A stretch of DNA of 64,000 bases from Klebsormidium nitens (taxonomy: Eukaryota > Streptophyta > Klebsormidiophyceae > Klebsormidiales > Klebsormidiaceae). The stretch spans positions 332,672 to 396,671 of the forward strand of contig DF236968.1 of NCBI GenBank assembly GCA_000708835.1. The letters run 5' to 3'. The notes below the pieces were generated by a model. That model made no database searches and was not told where the DNA came from. It saw only the letters and a program-made list of their open reading frames with translations. Of this stretch, positions 58,801 through 64,000 are shown piece by piece. Every line of letters begins with the position of its first letter. The stretch's first letter is position 1. The position numbers and the translations under genes are program-made.

Positions 58801-60852
58801 GCAAGGAAATCATCGTCTCCTGGAAGTGGGACGACTGGTGGCAAATGAACCTCAAGGACCCCTCAGACCCGCATGTCGCTCTACTGCCCCTCCGGAGTGA
58901 TCTGCGGGCCACTTTCAATGAGACGGCCGCCTGGTGAGTCGAGCATACTCCGGTTGACCAAAGGTTTGCGGATGCTTGAGGCAAGGTTGGTGAATGTTTA
59001 GCACACCGCCTGCCATCTGTTCGAAAAGGAGGGCTTTTTTGTGAGAATGGAGAATTGCTGTATTTTGCCAGGTTCAAGAGACGGCTGCCTGGCAAGTCGA
59101 GCATATAGGGTACTCTTAGATGACCTCGGGGTAACACACGCTTGGGCCTATCGCCTCCATCTTGAGAAGGAGGAATGCAAACCTGTGTGATGCAAGAATG
59201 TTGTGCCCCGCCAGATCTATGAGAGGGCCGCTTGGAACGTAGAGTCGCGTCGTTCACGAACCGCCCATGCACACCCCTCTTAAGTACAACTGTGCCAACC
59301 ACTTGAGCTGCAATGAGAAGTATCTCTGCCTGAACGCCCGCTGACAATCCTATCACGAATCATCGAAGACGCTCCTTTTCCACAACTGCTGTCCAATCCG
59401 TTTTCTCCGACTGTTCATACCTCAGTCTTGCTTCTCGGCGGATACGTCCGCTCGATGCTCGGGCTTCCGTACGGCTACCACAATATGTGTTCCAGCGGGA
59501 TCGGGCTCTTCCAAGATGCCCCTGTTCACACCGTCTATTCACACCGTCTCTTCCTCGTATTCACACCGTGTCTCTCGGCTCAGGGAGTACGTCCGTTCGA
59601 TGCTCGGACGTCCATACGGCTTCCACAACATGATCTTCAGTTGGATCGACACCGAACGCGACAACTACCCAACGCCGATGGACGCACACCTAGTTGCGTC
59701 CTTCATCACCATGTGGGAGCGGATCCAACCCGACTACGTGGCAAACATGTGGAACGAGGCACTAAATAAGCGCCTCGGAACGGACGGCCTGGATCTGCCG
59801 GAGATCCTGGTGGAGTGCGTGCGGCGGGGGATGAGTTTCGGCGCCTTGCTGGCGCTCCCGGAGGATGACACGTGGCTGTACAGCGACGGGCCGAGCGTCA
59901 CGTGCGACGTGCTGGTGCTGATGATGTATAAGCGGGCGGGCGTGTTTGGGGAGCTGGCGGATAAGATCATGGTGAGGGGGGCCGCTTATGGGAAGCGCAG
60001 GCAGCTTGGATTGCATGCGCGAGTCTTCGTCTTGGATCAACTTTGTGCTTGCGCCTGCTGCTTGCGAGGTGATTGTCAGAAGGAACGACTCGTACTCCAT
60101 AACGAAGTCAACGAAGCTAGAAGAAGCAAGCGGGCCAAACTCTCGAGAAGCGTTTTTGGAAATCCCATTGCTGGCAAGACGGACTGATTGGATGCCGCCA
60201 TCGAAAAGCAAACGGAGAGGTTAGCTTGGCGCTGCGGAAGAAAAGAATTTGCATTTGCGTGCACCGAGGGCCTCGAACGTTGGTCGACACTTGGAATCTT
60301 CCTTCGAACCTGTGATCTGACCTTCAGATTCCAGTGTCATCTGCTCTTGTCTGTATTTGGGTCCAACATTGTGTCGGGGCTCTGTGTAATGGTTCGGTGA
60401 AATCCATTTGTACTCATATTCACGTGGTGCATAAGCACTTTAGCACACGGCTTTTCGAGATCAAGGGTCACGGCGCTCTTCAAAGAATTTTCGGCTGCAG
60501 TTAGACAGGGAGTAAAACCGCAGGAGGCAGAAGTGAGAGTTTCGTCATTTGTCGTTCTGGATAGGATTCTGTGACTCGAACCTGTTCGACTGACGCTTCT
60601 CTACTTGTGTTTCTCTCGCAGGCGACGGAATTCCAAGTACGGGACACGTACATGCTCAAGATCTACGAAGAGGACGAGACGTTGTTACCATCGTGGTGTC
60701 GTGGAACTGATGACCCGCCGTTCCCCTATTGCCAGCTGCTAGGAAAGTATAGATTAGATCTGCCTCTGTTCAATACGATCGCCCCGTACGCGCACATGAA
60801 TGAGCGGTGCCCTAGCATGGCTCCGCTGTACGACCGACCAACCGGTTGCTGA
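55811..60852 (+). CDS. secreted plant-conserved protein (AT4G27020/AT5G54870-like)
   Basis: Belongs to a plant family sometimes annotated as 'inositol-1,4,5-trisphosphate 5-phosphatase', a label I would not trust; function unknown. Exons: 55811-56110, 57160-57394, 57755-58023, 58800-58933, 59584-59971, 60622-60852; 518 residues, all phases consistent. A signal peptide is evident (RALLFLCSLSLAAAVQ). Conserved blocks: YTCIDIYVFGTPYRLMWD, LMPAGMLGTLKSMWDVFPLF, LSKIRGRWGGFETLQKWVTG, AYAGHTAVALRD, YVRSMLGRPYGFHNMIFSW, ALNKRLGTDGLDLPEILVE, SVTCDVLVLMMYKRAGVFG, AHMNERCPSM. The order GHTA then TCDVL...YKRAG resembles permuted papain-fold (YiiX/NlpC-like) enzymes with His and Cys catalytic residues; this is inference. 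Several introns carry exon-edge copies. Confidence 0.9.
56885..57159 (+). repeat. minisatellite forming the 3' splice site of exon 2
   Basis: About ten to twelve units of 20-28 bases with the consensus CCCTAACCCGCTACTCTTTT fill the end of intron 1. The real acceptor (CCCTAAACCCGCAG, ending 57159) is itself the last unit with CTAC replaced by CAG. The array therefore supplies the branch region, pyrimidine tract and acceptor. Confidence 0.85.
59070..59115 (+). pseudogene. ghost copy of exon 4 end in AT4G27020-like gene
   Basis: The exon 4 end and donor (58918-58955: GAGACGGCCGCCTG/GTGAGTCGAGCATA) are repeated here as GAGACGGCTGCCTG/GCAAGTCGAGCATA. The copy keeps the coding frame locally but its donor is GC instead of GT. 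A weaker third copy may lie near 59218-59245 (GAGAGGGCCGCTTGG). Confidence 0.82.
59434..59512 (+). pseudogene. ghost copy of exon 5 start, frame still open
   Basis: The start of exon 5 (59584 on, YVRSMLGRPYGFHNM) is repeated at 59441-59505 and still reads YVRSMLGLPYGYHNM. Most differences are third-base changes (CGT/CGC, GGA/GGG, CCA/CCG, AAC/AAT). The acceptor AG is gone (CTCGGCGGATAC for CTCGGCTCAGGGAGTAC), and the frame diverges from the family after about 20 codons. Confidence 0.88.
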
Positions 60853-61743
60853 CGGGGCTCTTTTTGTGAGTAGCTCGGGTCGTCGTCGAAGCTGATTGAG
60901 GTGTACATAACCGGTGCTCGAAGGTGATTCTTTAGGTTTGCTCGACGTAGAAAGATGGTGTCGACACTAAGTTTGTATCCCAGTTTGAGCTATCTGCACG
61001 CCTGTAGTATAGCTTTAGCATGTACCAGCTACAACTTGGTATTGATTGTTTGTTCACATTCCAGTTATTGCGTGCACAGTAAGTGTGTGGTCGGATGATT
61101 ATGTCTCGATCGCCTTTACTAAGGGTCCAAGCATCCGACGGACTCACGGTTGATCTAGTAAGCCAGCGCATGCGATCGATCCAGCAGTGACGGCGGCGAA
61201 ACTTATTGCACATGCAATCAAAGCGCTGCTCGGCACGAAATTTAGTAATTATCTGCTTTAAATACTCGAGCTCTATTCCGGGGCGGCCGCATATATGCAC
61301 GCCTTCAATGAATTCAAGTGAGCTGCTTAAGTGAGCTGCTCTAGACTTATACTCGCGCTATCATTGCATTAGCTTAATCGGATATACATGACAAGATTCT
61401 ATTCTGCAAACCGCACGCAATTCTTAAGCATTAGTACATGACTGATCGAGCATGCAGCTAGCTATGTGTTCATTCATTGGCTAGCGGAGCTGGGCCATAG
61501 ATCAACCAATCAATTGCAACAATGACATATGGATCGCTCTTGAAGTATTGTCTTGATCGTGCACATGCAACATTCAAGGCCGCCCTTCCCTATCGCAGAC
61601 GCTACAGCAGATGATCTTGATTCATCTTTGTGTGACTAGATGGATCTTTGAAGTTGATCGAAGGTGCAATCTCTGACGCTATGTTTTCAGTCGACTTTCG
61701 TCAAGGCAACTCCCCAAACTCGCTCACCTTCATTCTGACAAGT
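60853..61743. other. convergent intergenic spacer
   Basis: Between the secreted-protein and MYND 3' ends. No exon found. From 60950 to 61600 it has the palindrome-rich texture (GATCGATC, GCATGCAGCTAGCTATG-like, GCGGCCGC, CTCGAGCTC). Confidence 0.65.
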
Positions 61744-63709
61744 TCAATCGAATCCTGCTTTTTTGGAAAGCTCCAAATACCGGTTGTATGCATAATCTGC
61801 CAGTTCATCGTCATCAGATTCATCATCCTCGTAATCTGATTCTTCGTAAGGGCTCTCATCATCTTCTCCATCCTCGATCTGCTCTGCTAAGCCCCGCAGA
61901 ATAAAGTGCTCGCCGGAGCCATAACCATAGTGCTCTGTGATATCGCTCTTCTCAACAGCATATTTGATGTTTGCCCACTTGTCTGTGAGAGCCATCTTTT
62001 TCAAGGCTGCCTCCTTTTCGTCGTTCCACCAATCTAGAGAAGAGAGACATTGATTGGGGCTCTTTTGAGTCTTACAGGAAGAATATCAGCTTAGAAGAAA
62101 AATAACGGTAGGGCTGCAGCGAATTGTGGAAAAATCTTTTACCAAAATTGGCACATCAACCCCGCCATGGATGGATGTACTCTGGAGTGAAGAGGAAACA
62201 CAAGAGGTTGCCTTTGCAGTGTCCTTAATTGCAGCGCGACGCTAGTGCTTCACAGATGCCAAGTATGCCCAAGATCAGACTCGAAGCTTATGGCACTGCT
62301 AGTCATGGCGCCAAAGATGCCAATCCAACAGCCAAGTTGCTTCCCGAAGCTCATATGCCAGCTACCTGCATGGCCTTTGACGGACTTTCTAGGGCTCCCG
62401 CTAGAATGCCTTACTTGGGAACTGTGGTTAAAACCTCTTTTGCAAAGAGCGGGGTCCTGATTGAATTCATGATTTGACCTTAGTAAGCCTCTAAGAGAAT
62501 GCAGTCTCACTGTCGGCCCAGTTTCAGCCTTGTTACAATGTCACAAGCAAATCAATCCCCTTATTGACCTCCTTTCAGTTTTGCACCCTCACCTGGCATC
62601 AGATCCTTCCTTCTCGCTTTCCGCAAAAACCGTAAGAACGAGGGGAGGGGGTCCTCCCCTCCGTACAGCCCCGATGCATCCCCCCTCATCGTGTAGTCAT
62701 CTTCAATCCTCAGCCGATAGCTGTCGATGAAGCGCTTGTAAGCGCGCTTCTCGCTCAGGCCCTTGCACCAGCTTTTAGGCTCGTCGTTAGATTGGAGGAA
62801 TGGCGGCAAACCGCTAGAGGCAAAGGCGCCGGGAGGGGCAGCAAAAGTTGGGGCAGGGGGTGTCTTACCGACAACCCCTGCTTTGCAGGCCTGCAAAGAG
62901 GGAGAGCGGACGTGAGCAACCTATTGTTTGAGAAGATGATACAGGATGCTGTGGACGCTTTAGCAGTAGCTCACTATTACGCAAATGGGATTGTCAGAAT
63001 AAGGACGCCAGGCAAACGCGCTTCGATATCAGGCTGGTTATTACTTCAAGGAGGAGAAATTGAATATATGCAGTGGAGTCTTTGCAGACAGCCATGCTTC
63101 CAATGCGGTAGGTACTACTTGTGCCATTCATAAAACGGCCTTGGACAAATACACAATCTGCATTCTGGACTAGCTTCAACATGACACCTGCCGCGGGCAG
63201 TCCGTGAGGGCAACAACAAGCTCACAGGGAAATATGTTCTAGGAACAGGCCAGCATTAGTCTAAATAGATTCAGAAAGAGAAGGACAGCATTGAACACAG
63301 GGGGGGAAACTCATTCCTTGCAACTTCCTGAGTCTGTATCGAGCTTATACCAGCAGGTGCTTATGCAGCGCATTCTACATATAACTGCATCAAGTAAGTC
63401 CAAAAGTTCCAAATTGCTCACAAATGTCTCACTGACCTCCTTATGCCCCTTGTAGTCTTTCCGCTGGCAGTCCCTACCACAGTACCACACCGCAATGCCG
63501 TTCTCCTTGCACCGCCCACACTGCATTGTGGCCGCCTCGCCACACTCCTGATTTCTGCACAGATCGCGGCCATCTGCCTGGAGTTGATTCCGTGCCTCGA
63601 CCACATTGGCCAAGCGCATAAGCTTTTTCATGTGATCAGCGTCGGCATTGGTGGTTTCTACATAGCCCAGGTCTTGCAGCATGAGGTGGAAGGCCGCTCG
63701 GCTACCCAT
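61744..63709 (-). CDS. MYND-type zinc finger protein
   Basis: Three exons: 63709-63437, 62890-62593, 62033-61744, phases 0 and 1, 286 residues. The MYND finger spans about residues 51-95: CRNQECG, MQCGRCKENG, WYCGRDCQRKDYKGHKEAC, with the last Cys supplied by exon 2; all eight ligands are visible. MYND fingers bind proline-rich partners. After it come a Pro/Ala linker, a conserved block (EPKSWCKGLSEKRAYKRFID, SYRLRIEDDY, EDPLPSFLRFLRKA), DWWNDEKEAALKKMAL, and an acidic tail (EDDESPYEESDYEDDESDDD) before YLELSKKAGFD. The pattern fits a soluble nuclear or cytosolic adaptor; no catalytic domain seen. Start at 63709 is provisional, since a short upstream exon could lie within 63740-64000. Confidence 0.8.
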
Positions 63710-64000
63710 GTTGCTAGCTTGCAAACGATGCAATATTGACGGTGCTTCCCCAAGTTATGCGTTTGCTGAGTCACCAATCACCCGTACTCTTGGGTCTGTC
63801 TTTGATTCCTTCTCTGGAACACGACCGAGTCGAAGGTCAGCTGACCATTGGAGGCAAGAAGCATTAGGTAGGTAGAACTCCTTGCAAAGCGTACCGGTAG
63901 CTGTTTCAATCATGGAAAAATTTCAGGGAAAGGCCTGATGACCAGGCTGCCCGGTGAGCCCTCTTCTTCTGCCTCCTCCCTCAATCAAGAAGCCTTGGCC
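63710..64000. other. upstream of MYND gene, unresolved
   Basis: The minus strand has a 28-codon open stretch from an ATG near 63867 (beginning MLLASNGQLTFDS) that could be an upstream exon of the MYND gene or of a gene beyond the window. It does not splice in phase to the MYND exon with the sites I can see. Confidence 0.25.

Overview
This is intron-rich nuclear DNA from a green-lineage eukaryote. I read a streptophyte, probably a compact-genome charophyte alga such as Klebsormidium or a close ally; that is inference from gene content, not a database match. The supporting genes are a NIP-type aquaporin, a plant-type trans-2-enoyl-CoA reductase, a HAD-phosphatase/riboflavin-kinase fusion in plant domain order, a plastid-type DUF protein, and the secreted plant family of Arabidopsis AT4G27020/AT5G54870. 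Sixteen genes can be placed in 64 kb. Their introns are short to medium (about 50 to 1000 bases) with GT-AG borders and one GC-AG border. No bacterial operons, CRISPR arrays, rRNA or convincing tRNA genes were seen. Exon borders were placed by hand from protein-family conservation, splice consensus and phase; every multi-exon model listed as such keeps an open frame unless stated.

Layout, left to right: 3' end of an unknown + gene (1-1267); GT17 N-acetylglucosaminyltransferase (-, 6873-2733); aquaporin (+, 8705-12091); Mpv17/PMP22 protein (-, 15194-13213); an inverted-repeat element (15345-15657); mitochondrial ribosomal protein L12 (+, 16816-18531); plastid DUF4864-like protein (-, 22750-19691); small CxxC membrane protein (-, 23507-22887); ALG12 mannosyltransferase (+, 23678-30759); enoyl-CoA reductase ECR/CER10 (-, 35565-32136); a small tentative gene (+, 35585-36072); GFA/CENP-V-type zinc protein (+, 36155-38658); a QueC-like PP-loop gene with an in-frame stop (-, 42984-40623); PEX2 peroxin (+, 43887-48575); FMN phosphatase/riboflavin kinase (-, 54997-49728); the secreted AT4G27020-like protein (+, 55811-60852); MYND zinc-finger protein (-, 63709-61744).

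The genes are housekeeping and do not form one pathway. Several act in endomembranes or organelles: ALG12 and GT17 on N-glycans, ECR on very-long-chain fatty acids in the ER, PEX2 and possibly the Mpv17 protein in peroxisomes, L12 in mitochondria. Gene orientation alternates almost perfectly, so the window is a chain of divergent and convergent pairs. All seven convergent spacers carry a distinctive DNA rich in short palindromes.

The most unusual feature is recurrent partial duplication of exon edges inside introns ('ghost exons'). Copies of real exon starts or ends, with their splice sites, sit next to the functional exon in the aquaporin, ALG12 (two introns), PEX2 (three exons) and AT4G27020-like genes. 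These copies differ in decay; one retains an open, mostly synonymous reading frame. The QueC-like gene, rare for a eukaryote and broken by a TAG, is the other main point for follow-up.
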